A stretch of DNA of 63,317 nt, from positions 1-63,317 of the forward strand of contig NZ_BONZ01000046.1 in assembly GCF_016862975.1 (NCBI RefSeq). Direction: 5' to 3'. The position numbers were made by a program, and so were the translations under genes. Numbering within the stretch: the stretch's first letter is position 1; every line of letters begins with the position of its first letter. The notes beneath the pieces were generated by a model that worked only from the letters and a program-made list of their open reading frames with translations, had not been told where the DNA came from and made no database searches. Of this stretch, positions 41,733-50,922 are shown in pieces. This stretch comes from Rugosimonospora africana. Its GTDB lineage: Bacteria > Actinomycetota > Actinomycetes > Mycobacteriales > Micromonosporaceae.

Positions 41733-42776
41733 ATGCGACAACAGCGACGTCGGTCCACGGCCATTCTCACCCTGACACTAGGCGCCGTGCTGGCCTGCGC
41801 GACATCAGGGCCCGCGGTGGCCAAGGCCGGTCCCGACCCGGTCGCGACAAGCAAGGCCGCGGACGCCCCCGCGTTTCCGGCGTTCGTGCGGCTGCCGGCC
41901 GACCAGGCGGCGCATCCGGACGCGCCGCAGGAATGGTGGTACGTGGTGGGCCACCTCAGCGCCGGCGGCCACCGGTTCGGTTACGAGGTGCAGATCGTCG
42001 CCAGCCAGGCGCCGCAGACCCTGATCGCGATCACGGATGAGACCACCGGCGCGTATTACACCCAGAGCCAGACCTACTCGCCCGACCAGACCAGCTTCTC
42101 CAGCACCACGCTCGATGTGCGCGCGCCCTCGGCCACGCTGTCCGGACCGATGGACGCGATGCGCCTGCACGCCACCCTGCCGGTCGGCGAAATCGACCTG
42201 ACGCTCGACTCCCAGGGACCCGCGCTGTACAACAACGGCACCGGGCTGATGCCCTTCCTCGGCGGCACGAGCTACTACTACTCGCTGCCCAGCCTCGCGT
42301 CGAAGGGGACGCTGACCGAGAACAATCACACCTACCCGGTCACCGGCCAGTCGTGGTTGGACCGCCAGTGGGGCACCTGGGACTGGAGTACCGCGCAGAA
42401 GTGGACCTGGATGGCGCTGCAGCTGTCCGATGGCGACCGGGTGAACCTCTGGGACCTGTTCGCGCAGGGCGACGAGGTCCATTACGCGACTGTGCTGCAC
42501 CCCGACGGGACTGAGGAGATCGTCGCGGTCAACCCGCTGGCCGACCGCACATCCGGCTTCTGGACCAGCCCGACCACGGCAAAGCGGTACGGCACCCGGT
42601 GGGCGGTCAGCATCCCGGCGTTGAACGCCAGCCTCACCGTCGTCGCCCGGCCGCAGGGCCAGGAGATCCAGGCCGACGGTGGCATTTTCGAGGGCGCGAG
42701 CAGCGTCACCGGGCAGTACCGCGGCAAGCCGGTGACCGGGCAGGCATACGTCGAACAGCTCGGCGACTGGCGGTAG
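41733..42776 (+). CDS. secreted AttH/CrtC-like lipocalin-fold protein
   Basis: The 347-residue protein has a signal peptide (RRRSTAILTLTLGAVLACATSG) and two lipocalin-like halves with the AttH/CrtC signatures: QEWWYVVGHLSAGGHRFGYEVQIV in the first, SWLDRQWGTWDWSTAQKWTWMALQLSDG in the second. Homologues include carotenoid 1,2-hydratases and secreted proteins encoded with ABC exporters; here there is no carotenoid gene nearby, so hydratase activity is not assumed. A Cys in the signal region (LACATS) might be lipidated but does not fit the lipobox well. GGGGAA precedes the ATG. A terminator follows. Confidence 0.85.
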   Translation: MRQQRRRSTAILTLTLGAVLACATSGPAVAKAGPDPVATSKAADAPAFPAFVRLPADQAAHPDAPQEWWYVVGHLSAGGHRFGYEVQIVASQAPQTLIAITDETTGAYYTQSQTYSPDQTSFSSTTLDVRAPSATLSGPMDAMRLHATLPVGEIDLTLDSQGPALYNNGTGLMPFLGGTSYYYSLPSLASKGTLTENNHTYPVTGQSWLDRQWGTWDWSTAQKWTWMALQLSDGDRVNLWDLFAQGDEVHYATVLHPDGTEEIVAVNPLADRTSGFWTSPTTAKRYGTRWAVSIPALNASLTVVARPQGQEIQADGGIFEGASSVTGQYRGKPVTGQAYVEQLGDWR

Positions 42777-42813
42777 CGGCCAAGAGGCGAAACCATCCGG
42801 AATCCGGCCCGTG

Positions 42814-42843
42814 GGTCTGTCGGTGCGACCGCACCGGCAGACC
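42814..42843 (+). terminator. terminator of the AttH-like gene
   Basis: GGTCTGTCGGTGC (42814-42826) and GCACCGGCAGACC (42831-42843) form a 13-bp stem with one T-G pair and a 4-nt loop, about 40 bases beyond the stop codon. Confidence 0.75.
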
Positions 42844-42992
42844 CCGTCCGAGAAACGAGCGTGTGCCGCGCGCCAGACGCCGGATGGTTCGCCGCTATTG
42901 GCCCGATAACGCGGCGAAAAGGGAAAACCGGGTGGGTGGCGGTTACGGATCGGGCCTCGTCCGGCTACGAAGAATGGTAGTAGCCTGCCGGA

Positions 42993-44021
42993 ATGCGTCG
43001 AGCCCCAAGGACCCTGGTGACACGCCGTATCCTGGCGGGTGTTCTGGCCACGATGGTGGGCGCCGTGCTGGTGGTGGCCGGACCGGTTCCGGCCTCTGCC
43101 GGGCCTGCCGGATCTGACGGCGGCACCAGCGCCACCCTGCAGAAGCAACTGGACGCGGCATCCCGCGGCTACAACGACGCGCAAGGGCGCCTGACCGCGG
43201 CGAAAAGCCACCAAGCCCAACTCGAGACGCAGATTCAGGCAACCAAGGCACAATTGACCGCGCTGACCACACAGGTGCAGGCCACCGCGGTCGCCGTCTA
43301 CAAGACCGGGCGACTGAGCAGCCTCGGTGTCCTGTTGGGCTCCGCGTCGACCAGCGACTTCCTCGACCGGGCGACCAGCGTGCAGGCCCAGATCCGCCGG
43401 GACGACGGAGCCCTGCGCCAACTGCATGCGGTAGCGGCGCAGTACGACCGGCAACAGGCTGCCATCACCACAGAAATCACCGCGCAGCAGACCCAGTTGG
43501 CCATCATGGACAAACAGAAGAAAGATGCCGAGGCGGCGCTGAAGGCGGCAGGTGGGGGAGACGCGACCGCCGGTCCCTCCGGTGGCGCCGCGTCCGCCAC
43601 CCCGGCGCCTCGCAATGCCGACGGCAGCTGGCCCAAGGAATCCTGTTCGATCGACGACCCCACCACCTCGGGCTGCATCACGCCGCGCATGTTGCATGCT
43701 CTGCAGGAGGTGAAGAAGGCGGGATTCACCCACTACGTCTCGTGCCACCGTGACGGCGGGTCGGGCGAGCACCCGCTGGGGCGGGCATGCGACTTCTCCG
43801 CCAACGCCACCACCTTCGTCGACGCCAAGGCGACCGGGGCGGACAAGGCGTACGGTGACCGGCTGGCCGCCTGGTTGCTCGCCAACGCCGACCGGCTCGC
43901 CGTGCTCTACGTGATTTGGTACAAGCGCATCTGGCTGCCGGGTAGCGGATGGCGTGCCTACCAGGGTGATGGAACTCCGGCCGGCGATCACTACAACCAC
44001 GTCCACCTGTCCGTGCAGTAA
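42993..44021 (+). CDS. secreted coiled-coil protein with M15-like (ARB_07466-type) C-terminal domain
   Basis: The 342-residue protein has a signal peptide (cleavage near ASAGPA), a long coiled coil (~45-185, with AAKSHQAQLETQIQATKAQLTALT and KQKKDAEAALKAA), a Gly/Ala/Pro linker and a compact C-terminal domain (~215-342). The latter has the zinc-peptidase motif order SGEHPLGRACDFS and GDHYNHVHLS, matching D-Ala-D-Ala carboxypeptidase-like domains that cleave or bind peptidoglycan stems. The coiled-coil plus hydrolase layout recalls cell-wall hydrolases activated through the coiled coil. ATG at 42993 is the only start fitting the signal peptide. It stands alone. Confidence 0.85.
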   Translation: MRRAPRTLVTRRILAGVLATMVGAVLVVAGPVPASAGPAGSDGGTSATLQKQLDAASRGYNDAQGRLTAAKSHQAQLETQIQATKAQLTALTTQVQATAVAVYKTGRLSSLGVLLGSASTSDFLDRATSVQAQIRRDDGALRQLHAVAAQYDRQQAAITTEITAQQTQLAIMDKQKKDAEAALKAAGGGDATAGPSGGAASATPAPRNADGSWPKESCSIDDPTTSGCITPRMLHALQEVKKAGFTHYVSCHRDGGSGEHPLGRACDFSANATTFVDAKATGADKAYGDRLAAWLLANADRLAVLYVIWYKRIWLPGSGWRAYQGDGTPAGDHYNHVHLSVQ

Positions 44022-44160
44022 CCCGCGGCCGTCCAGGCTTGAGAGCGATGGGTCGCGGAGACCCGGGCGCCGTGTGACCGGTGGTGAGCGCCCCCTGGCG
44101 GTCTGTGTCGAACCTCGGCTACAGTCACTCTCCTCGATCTCTTGGATGCCGGGAGCGATC

Positions 44161-45345
44161 ATGAGATTTCGGTGGAGCCGTCGTGCACGTCGACTGGTGT
44201 CGGCCACACTTGCCGCGGTACTCGCCACACTCGGTGTTGTCATGGTCGCCGCCCCGGCCTGGGCCGACGGGAAGAGGGACTTCAACGGCGACGGGCGTGG
44301 TGACCTGCTCGCGCTGTTCGACTACGGCAATGGCGACACGGGGCTGTGGGTGTTCCCCGGCGCGCCGAACCGGCCGGACGGGCAGCCCGGGCAGATCGGG
44401 GCCTACGAGGCGTGGGAGACCGGGCCCGGCAACTACTGGATCAGCGCGACGAAGAATGTCGCCGGTGACTTCAACGGCGACGGGCGCACCGACATCATGA
44501 GCCTGTACGACTACGGCAACGGCGCCGCGGGGCTGTTCGTCATTCCCGGCACGGGCGGCTCCGGACCGACCGCGACGGACGCGTACCGCGTCTGGTACAC
44601 CCCGCCGGGCAACTTCTGGCTCAGCGACGTGAAGGTGGCCGCGGGCGACGTCAACGGCGATGGCAAGGACGACCTGATCGCCGTGTACCACTATCCCGAC
44701 GACACCATGGGGGTCTGGGTGTTCCCGGGCACCGCGAGCGTCGGCGACGGCTCGAGCGAGCCCTACGAGAGCTGGCAGTCGCTCAGGGGCTGGTACCCGC
44801 CCTCGGAGGTGTGGGGGTTCACCGCCGGCGACATCAACGGCGACGGCCGCGACGAACTCGTCGGGTTGACGGACTACACCAACTCGCTCTCCATCATTTG
44901 GGTCTGGCCCAACCACCCGTCCGGGGGACCGAGCGAGCCGTACCAGATCTACTGGGACCCGAACTGGGAGCCGAATGTCGGCCAGCCTGCCCAGTTGACG
45001 ACGTTCAACCAGAACAACGACGGCATGGACGACATCGCGGTGGTCAGCAATGCCGAGATCAGGATATTCAACGGTACCGACAAGCGAATCTACGGGTACT
45101 CGACGCCGTGGGTGGTCCCGCTCGAGTACCCCAGCGACAGCGCTGTGCTCACCCGGTCGGTCATCACCTCCGCCGACATCGACGGCGATGGCGAGGGTGA
45201 ACTCATCGGCATGCTCGACAACGGCGGTACGGTCATGTGGGTGCTGGCCAGCTCGCCGGTCAGACTCCTCAACTGGGACCTGGTTCCGGTCTGGTCGGCC
45301 ATCCCAGGCGACTTCCCGATGAGCCGCACCAAGGTCGCCCGCTGA
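44161..45345 (+). CDS. secreted FG-GAP/VCBS-repeat propeller protein
   Basis: The 394-residue protein has a signal peptide (RRARRLVSATLAAVLATLGVVMV, cleavage near AWADGK) and six calcium-binding-type loops: DFNGDGRGDL, DFNGDGRTDI, DVNGDGKDDL, DINGDGRDEL, NQNNDGMDDI and DIDGDGEGEL, spaced 50-60 residues apart. This is an FG-GAP/integrin-like propeller; such domains mediate binding and need calcium. No enzymatic domain is attached. ATG at 44161 is chosen for the signal peptide; upstream frames read through non-coding sequence. No co-transcribed partner is seen. Confidence 0.85.
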   Translation: MRFRWSRRARRLVSATLAAVLATLGVVMVAAPAWADGKRDFNGDGRGDLLALFDYGNGDTGLWVFPGAPNRPDGQPGQIGAYEAWETGPGNYWISATKNVAGDFNGDGRTDIMSLYDYGNGAAGLFVIPGTGGSGPTATDAYRVWYTPPGNFWLSDVKVAAGDVNGDGKDDLIAVYHYPDDTMGVWVFPGTASVGDGSSEPYESWQSLRGWYPPSEVWGFTAGDINGDGRDELVGLTDYTNSLSIIWVWPNHPSGGPSEPYQIYWDPNWEPNVGQPAQLTTFNQNNDGMDDIAVVSNAEIRIFNGTDKRIYGYSTPWVVPLEYPSDSAVLTRSVITSADIDGDGEGELIGMLDNGGTVMWVLASSPVRLLNWDLVPVWSAIPGDFPMSRTKVAR

Positions 45346-45546
45346 GCGGTCGGCGCGCGCCAGTCACCGTCGCCGGTCACAGTGAAGGCGTCCTGGCCGC
45401 CATCATGCACACGTCCGTCCGGCCGTCAGCCGGTCGTCAACGAAACGCCAACGAACTCCGGGACCATCCAGCACCGGCCCGGTACGTGAGCCGGTGGCCG
45501 ACCGATGAGCCGCCAGGCGAATCGGCGGATAGAGAGAGGCGTTCGG

Positions 45547-47274
45547 ATGGCGAGAAAGGTCGAGAAGATACCGCAGCTGTCACCCGGCAGCGGTGTCAAC
45601 CTCGGGCTGCTGGCGATGGCCGCCGACATCCCGGGCGAGCGGGTCAGCGCGGAGATGATGGCCGACGCCGCCGAGGACCTGACGGCGCACGGGTACATCG
45701 CGGAGGCGTTGGACTGGTTCGCCCGGATCGTTGAGGGCGGGGAACCCGAGCTGGCGCCACACGCCGCGCTGCGCATCGGCACGTTGCTCGTCGACGAGGA
45801 CATGGACGCGGCACAGGCGGCGTTGCGTCACGCGGCCGATCACGGCCGGGGGCAGGTCACCACGGTAGCGGCCGGAAACATCCGGGCGCTCGCCCAGCAT
45901 GGGGTGGCGCCGCGACCGGTACCGGCGACGGCCGAGGAGGTGGTCGGGCGGGCGGCGATCGGTCGGGGACGGATCTGGCTCGCCCAGGGCGAACCCGGCC
46001 CGGCCGCCGCGGCGTTCGAACAGGCGACGACCTGCCGTGTACCGGAGGTGTCCGTCGGTGGTCTTTACCACCTGGGTTCCGTCCGAGCCCTGCAGGGCGA
46101 CCAGGACGGTGCGCGCGAGTCCCTGGAACGGGCCATGGCGTCCGGGCACCCGCGGTTCGCGCCGATGGCGGCGTTCGACCTGTCCTCCGTCCTTCTGGCC
46201 GGGGGCGAGGTGGACCGCGCGGTCGACCTGCTGCGCCGGGCGCGGGCCGGGCAGGGCTGGGCGGCCGACATGGCCGGCGTGAACCTCGGCCTGGTGCTCG
46301 CCCGCCAGCAGGGTGAGGTCGAGGCCGGCGTGCTCGAGCTGCGCCGGGTGGCGGCCGGAGCCGAGCCGCGGGTAGCGGCCTACGCGCTGTTCAACCTCGG
46401 CGCGCTGCTGGAGGACGGCGGCGAGCTGGCCGGCGCACGGGATGCCTACGAGGGCGCGATGGCGTTGAACGAGCCGGAGCACAGCGGCAAGTCCGCGGTG
46501 AATCTCGGCATCATGCTGTACCGGCAGGGCGACCTCGTGGCCGCCGGTCGGGCCTGGCGGGTCGCGGCGGAGCGGGGCGGCCCGGACGACCGGGCCAAGG
46601 CCCGGCGCATGCTCGACGAACTGGCCGGACTGGGCGACCTGGACGAACTCCAGTCTGTGATCAAGCACATGGACCTGACCGACCCGGAGGTCGTCGCCAT
46701 AGGCGCGCTGGAGGCGGGGCGGCGCTTCCTGGAACAACAGGATCTCGGCGGAGCCCTGGGCGCCTTCGAGAAAGCGATGGGCACCGGGCACCCGAGGCAT
46801 GCCGCGCAGGCCGCCGCCCAGATCGCGCTGATGTTCTGGTACCAGCACGGCATGGCCGGGGCGGAGACCGCGGTCGCCCGACTCGGCGAGGTCGGATTCC
46901 CCGGCCTGGTTCCCCGCGCGTGGGTACTCTTCGGCGCGATTCTGGTGCGCACGGGCAGCTTCGATCAGGCCGGGGCGGCCTGGCGTCGGGTACCGGAATC
47001 GGCCGCCGACGCACAGCCGCTCGCTGCGTGCGCGCTGTGGATCCTGCACGGCGATCTGGCCAACGCCGAGGCGGCCTTCCGGCACGCGCTGACTCACGCG
47101 GCCGATTTCACGGAAGACATCGTCTCGACGGCGTTGGATCTCGGCGACGTACAGGCGAAGAACGGCAACCGGGCCGCGGCGCACCACGCCTACCGGATCG
47201 GCCTGCGGCTGGCCGAGCTGACCGGCGTACCCGAGCTTGTCACGCAGGCCCGCGAGGCACTCGGAAAGCTCTAA
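45547..47274 (+). CDS. tetratricopeptide-repeat protein
   Basis: The 575-residue cytoplasmic protein is almost entirely helical TPR-like repeats of ~34 residues (e.g. GLYHLGSVRALQGDQDGARESLERAMASGHP, YALFNLGALLEDGGELAGARDAYEGAMALNEP, VNLGIMLYRQGDLVAAGRAWRVAAERGG). It probably acts as a protein-binding scaffold; no catalytic domain was seen. ATG at 45547 with GAGAGAGG upstream. Its final TAA overlaps the last codon of the convergent AfsR-type gene (47271-47274), so the two transcripts run into each other. The pairing with an AfsR-type TPR regulator could reflect a shared origin of TPR units, but that is not evident by eye. Confidence 0.85.
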   Translation: MARKVEKIPQLSPGSGVNLGLLAMAADIPGERVSAEMMADAAEDLTAHGYIAEALDWFARIVEGGEPELAPHAALRIGTLLVDEDMDAAQAALRHAADHGRGQVTTVAAGNIRALAQHGVAPRPVPATAEEVVGRAAIGRGRIWLAQGEPGPAAAAFEQATTCRVPEVSVGGLYHLGSVRALQGDQDGARESLERAMASGHPRFAPMAAFDLSSVLLAGGEVDRAVDLLRRARAGQGWAADMAGVNLGLVLARQQGEVEAGVLELRRVAAGAEPRVAAYALFNLGALLEDGGELAGARDAYEGAMALNEPEHSGKSAVNLGIMLYRQGDLVAAGRAWRVAAERGGPDDRAKARRMLDELAGLGDLDELQSVIKHMDLTDPEVVAIGALEAGRRFLEQQDLGGALGAFEKAMGTGHPRHAAQAAAQIALMFWYQHGMAGAETAVARLGEVGFPGLVPRAWVLFGAILVRTGSFDQAGAAWRRVPESAADAQPLAACALWILHGDLANAEAAFRHALTHAADFTEDIVSTALDLGDVQAKNGNRAAAHHAYRIGLRLAELTGVPELVTQAREALGKL

Positions 47275-50075
47275 CAACCGGCCAGCTCGTACGCGACCTC
47301 GTCGGCCTCCGGCCGGCCCAGTTCGGTGTAGAGGGTCAGCGCCCGGCGCCACGGTACCTGCGCGGCGGCCGGGCCCTGGACATGGGCGAGCGCGTGACCC
47401 ATCATGTACAGCACCTCGGCCTCGGCCACCCGTATCCCACCCCGCTGTACCAACGGGAGCGCGCGACGGTACTCGACCAGAGCCGCGTCGAACTCGCCCA
47501 GCTGCCGCAGCGCGTTGCCCAGGTTGATCAGCGCCTGCCCCTCGATCTGCGGGGCGGCCAGGCGGGCCGAGCACTCGACCGCGCGGCGGGCATCGGCCAT
47601 CGCGTCATGTGGCCGGCCCTGATCCAGGCGTACGCAACTCAGCTTCGACAGTACCTGTGCCTCCCGGTAGCGCAGCTCGTGTTGTTGAGCCAGTGACAGG
47701 CTGCGCAGCAGGCAGTCGACCGCGTCCTGGTGTTCCCCGGCCCGCCAGTGAATGCCGGCGAGGCTCAGCAGCGCCGCCGTCATGTCCTCCGGGCTCTGCA
47801 ACCGTTCCGCGATCGTCACCAGGTCCCGGCCGGCCCGGGCGGCGTCCTGGTGTTGGCTCAGGCTGCTGTAGGCCAGACTCCGGTACCGGAGCATGCGAAG
47901 CTCGGCGCGCGCGTCGCCGGTGGCCCGCGCCGCGTCGACGCCCAGTTCCCCGAGGCTCACCGCCTCCTGCCAAAGCTCGTTGCGTTCGGTGAGCGGCCAC
48001 TGCGCATGGACCAGCTGCCAGGCGCGCTCGTGCAGCCCGTACTCGGCGACCACCCGGATCACCGCACGGAGGGTCTCCTGTTCGGTATCGAGCCAGCCGT
48101 CCGCGTCCGCGGGCGTGGCGAATTCCAGCGGTACGGGGGGAACGTGCTCGACGCGATACTCCGGCATGGGCAGGTCCGGCGAGACCGCGCGCTCCGCCGT
48201 ACTGATGGTCAGCAGGCAGCAGTCGGCCAGGCGGGCCAGCGCGGCACGGCGTTCGGTCGCGGGCTCGTCCTCGATGGAGCGCTCCATGGCGTGGTGGGCC
48301 ACCAGATCGTGCATCCCGTACCGGCCGGATGCCCCGCGCTGGACCAGATGTACCGCGGCCAGAGCGCCCAGCACGGATTCCGCTTCGGCGGGCGAGCAGC
48401 CGGCCAGCGCGGCCACCAGATAGGGCGGCAGGCTCGCGCCGGGAAGCAGACCCATCAACCGGAACACCCGCGCGGACGGCGGCGACAACGTCTGGTAGCT
48501 CAACAGCAGTGCCGAGCGGACACTCGTGTCGCCGTCCTCAGTGGACAGTCTGTCGAGGTGCAGGCGCTGATCGTCGAGCGCGCTGACGAGTTGCGCGATC
48601 GGCCGGCCGGGAACGGAGTTCGCTCGGGCCGCGAGGATCCGCAGAGCCAGGGGGAGCCGTCCGGCCAGGTCGACCAGCCGCACGCAGGCACGTGGCTCGG
48701 CGGCACAGCGCTGTGGCCCGATCAGCCTGGCGAGCAGCTCCACGCCGGCTGCCTGGTCGAGGGTGTCGAGGGTGAACTGCACAGCCCCGTCGCGTGCGAC
48801 CAGCCCGTCCAACTGGCGGCGGCTGGTGACCAGCGTGAAACACCCCGACGAGCCGGGAAGCAGCGGCCGGACCTGCGCGGAGGAGCTGGCATTGTCCAGC
48901 AGGATCAGCATCTTCTTGCCGGCCAGCCGGGAACGGTACAACGCCGTCCGTTCGGCCGTGTCCACCGGTACCTGACGTGCCGGTACCCCCAACGCGCGCA
49001 ACAGGATGCCCAGTGCCGCGTGCGCGTTGCGCGGCTCGGCCTCGGCAAAGCCCTGCAAATCAAGAAAGAGCTGCCCGTCGGGGAACAGCGCCGCGAGCCG
49101 GTGCGCGGCGTGGACCGCCAATGCTGTCTTGCCAACTCCGCCCGGCCCGACGATCGCCGACACCCGGGCCGCGTCGGGCGATCCCGTCCGCTCGCCCGAT
49201 ACCAGCAGCGCCGCGAACTCGACCTGGTGCCCGGTGAAATGCGACACGTCGGGTGGTAGTTGCGCCGGTACGGGCGCGTTGCCGGACGCCGCGGGAGGCT
49301 CGGCGGCCGGACCGTCGACCGTGACCGGCCGGGGGCTCGACGGCGCGGCGGTCGAATTCAGGACGGCCTGGAAAGCCGAAGCCAGATCCGGCCCGGGATC
49401 CACGCCGAGATCCTCGGCGAGCCGCCGCCGGGTGCGGTTGTACCAATCGATCGCGTCGGCCTGCCGACCTGCCCGGGCCAGAGCCGTCATCAGCCGGCTG
49501 ACCAACCCTTCCCGCAGCGGGTACGCGACCGCCAGCTCGGTGAGGTCGCCGAGCAACTGCTGGCTGTGGCCCAGTCGCAGGGCGGCATCCGCGTACTGCT
49601 CCATCGCGAGCTGGCGGGCCTCGGCCAGCGTCGCGCCCAACTCCTCCGCCCGCGGTTGGCCGACGAGGGCCGGTCCCCGCCACAGGGCGAGCGCCTGGGA
49701 CAGCAGCTCGGCGGCCTCCGGGTCGGCCGCCGGCCTGGCCTCGCGCACCAGGCGCAGGAAACGATGTGCGTCGACCAGCTCGGGATCGGCGTACAACACG
49801 TACCCCGGCGAGCGCGTGTCGACGGCCACCCCCGCCTGTTCGGCACCGGCGTCAAGCAAGATGCGACGGATCCGGGAGAGGTGCCCCTGCACGACATTGC
49901 GCGCCCGCGGCGGCGGTTCCGCGCCCCAGATCAGCTCGATCAATCGATCGATCGGTACCGGTTGGTTCACCTCGAGCAGCAAGGCCGCCAGAATGGTCCG
50001 TCGCTTGACCGAGCCAAGGTCGACCGGCCGGCCGGCAACCCACACCTCGACCGGACCGAGCAGTCGAAACTCCAT
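47271..50075 (-). CDS. AfsR-type regulator (SARP-BTAD, NB-ARC, TPR)
   Basis: The 934-residue protein has an OmpR-like winged-helix plus BTAD (~1-250, MEFRLLGPVEVWVAGRPVDLG, then ARNVVQGHLSRIRRILL), a STAND NTPase (~280-600) with Walker A GPGGVGKTALAVHAAHRL, Walker B KKMLILLDN and GRLPLALRILAA, and TPR repeats to the end. AfsR-like proteins switch on secondary-metabolite or developmental genes once their NTPase is triggered. No biosynthetic cluster is visible beside it. ATG at 50075 lies 223 bases from the divergent small gene at 50299. The start matches the family; ribosome site GGGCGAGATGG-like, not ideal. Confidence 0.93.
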   Translation of the reverse strand: MEFRLLGPVEVWVAGRPVDLGSVKRRTILAALLLEVNQPVPIDRLIELIWGAEPPPRARNVVQGHLSRIRRILLDAGAEQAGVAVDTRSPGYVLYADPELVDAHRFLRLVREARPAADPEAAELLSQALALWRGPALVGQPRAEELGATLAEARQLAMEQYADAALRLGHSQQLLGDLTELAVAYPLREGLVSRLMTALARAGRQADAIDWYNRTRRRLAEDLGVDPGPDLASAFQAVLNSTAAPSSPRPVTVDGPAAEPPAASGNAPVPAQLPPDVSHFTGHQVEFAALLVSGERTGSPDAARVSAIVGPGGVGKTALAVHAAHRLAALFPDGQLFLDLQGFAEAEPRNAHAALGILLRALGVPARQVPVDTAERTALYRSRLAGKKMLILLDNASSSAQVRPLLPGSSGCFTLVTSRRQLDGLVARDGAVQFTLDTLDQAAGVELLARLIGPQRCAAEPRACVRLVDLAGRLPLALRILAARANSVPGRPIAQLVSALDDQRLHLDRLSTEDGDTSVRSALLLSYQTLSPPSARVFRLMGLLPGASLPPYLVAALAGCSPAEAESVLGALAAVHLVQRGASGRYGMHDLVAHHAMERSIEDEPATERRAALARLADCCLLTISTAERAVSPDLPMPEYRVEHVPPVPLEFATPADADGWLDTEQETLRAVIRVVAEYGLHERAWQLVHAQWPLTERNELWQEAVSLGELGVDAARATGDARAELRMLRYRSLAYSSLSQHQDAARAGRDLVTIAERLQSPEDMTAALLSLAGIHWRAGEHQDAVDCLLRSLSLAQQHELRYREAQVLSKLSCVRLDQGRPHDAMADARRAVECSARLAAPQIEGQALINLGNALRQLGEFDAALVEYRRALPLVQRGGIRVAEAEVLYMMGHALAHVQGPAAAQVPWRRALTLYTELGRPEADEVAYELAGC

Positions 50076-50298
50076 CTCGCCCCCGTCCGACCTCTTCCCG
50101 CGACGATGCCAGCATCCGGAAAGAGGAAAAGGCTACCGGATGGCTCCGCTCGGGACAAAACACCGCATCAGCGGATCGTCAACAAATCACCAGCAGCAGC
50201 GCCGATCCTCCGAAACCGCTGCGCGTCAGGCGCGGTCCGGACTGCCGGCCCATCGACCGAGCGTCCGAAGTGCTGTCTGTATATGTAGGAGGAACACG

Positions 50299-50820
50299 TT
50301 GTCGACGTACGGCTCGCCGCAGGACGGCGGTCAGAATCCGTACCACAACCCGGGTCCGCCCGGGTACCCGCCGATGGCCACGCCGCCGATGGCCGCGCCG
50401 CCTGAGAAGCGGAACCGGAAGCCACTCATCATCGGCATCGTCATCGGCGTGTTGGTTCTGTGCTGCGGCGGCGGCACGGTCGCGGCGCTGGTGAACAAGT
50501 CCGACACGTCGTCGCAGGCCGGCGGCACCAGCGCCGACTCATCACCGAGCCAGGGCGACGCGGCCAAGCCGAGTCCGACCGACGAAACGATCCATGGTGA
50601 CCTGGACAAGCTCAACAAGGGCGACTGCCTGGTCTACTACGGCAGCCTCGTGGTGAAGGCGAGTTGCGACACCAAGGGCGCGCTCAAGGTACTGCTCAAG
50701 GTCAAGGGGACAACGAGCGAGGACGCCTGCGCCGACACGGACTACACCGAGACCCTGTACGAAGACGATCCACTGGTCAACTCCGAGGACTTCGTCCTGT
50801 GTGTTGAGTCGCTCTCCTGA
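50299..50820 (+). CDS. membrane-anchored LppU-like small protein
   Basis: The 173-residue product has a Pro/Gly-rich N-terminal tail, one transmembrane helix (~45-65, LIIGIVIGVLVLCCGGGTVAALV), a Ser/Thr linker and a ~75-residue extracytoplasmic domain with four cysteines (KGDCLVYYGSLVVKASCDTKGALKVLLKV, then EDACADTDYTETLY and FVLCVESLS). The shape resembles the LppU/SCO3897 group. TTG at 50299 is chosen because AGGAGG (50287-50292) is correctly placed and no ATG fits; this is a non-standard but usable start. It is divergent from the AfsR-type gene. Confidence 0.65.
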   Translation: MSTYGSPQDGGQNPYHNPGPPGYPPMATPPMAAPPEKRNRKPLIIGIVIGVLVLCCGGGTVAALVNKSDTSSQAGGTSADSSPSQGDAAKPSPTDETIHGDLDKLNKGDCLVYYGSLVVKASCDTKGALKVLLKVKGTTSEDACADTDYTETLYEDDPLVNSEDFVLCVESLS

Positions 50821-50845
50821 GCAGCGACCGCCACAGAGACGGGTG

Positions 50846-50883
50846 GGGGGTGCGGGGCTGCCGGAATGGCGCCCCGCACCCCC
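50846..50883. terminator. bidirectional terminator hairpin
   Basis: GGGGGTGCGGGGC (50846-50858) and GCCCCGCACCCCC (50871-50883) form a perfect 13-bp stem with a 12-nt loop between the convergent LppU-like and monooxygenase genes. Confidence 0.8.
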
Positions 50884-50922
50884 GGTCCGAGCCGGACTCC
50901 TGGGACCACCGGCAGGGGACTG

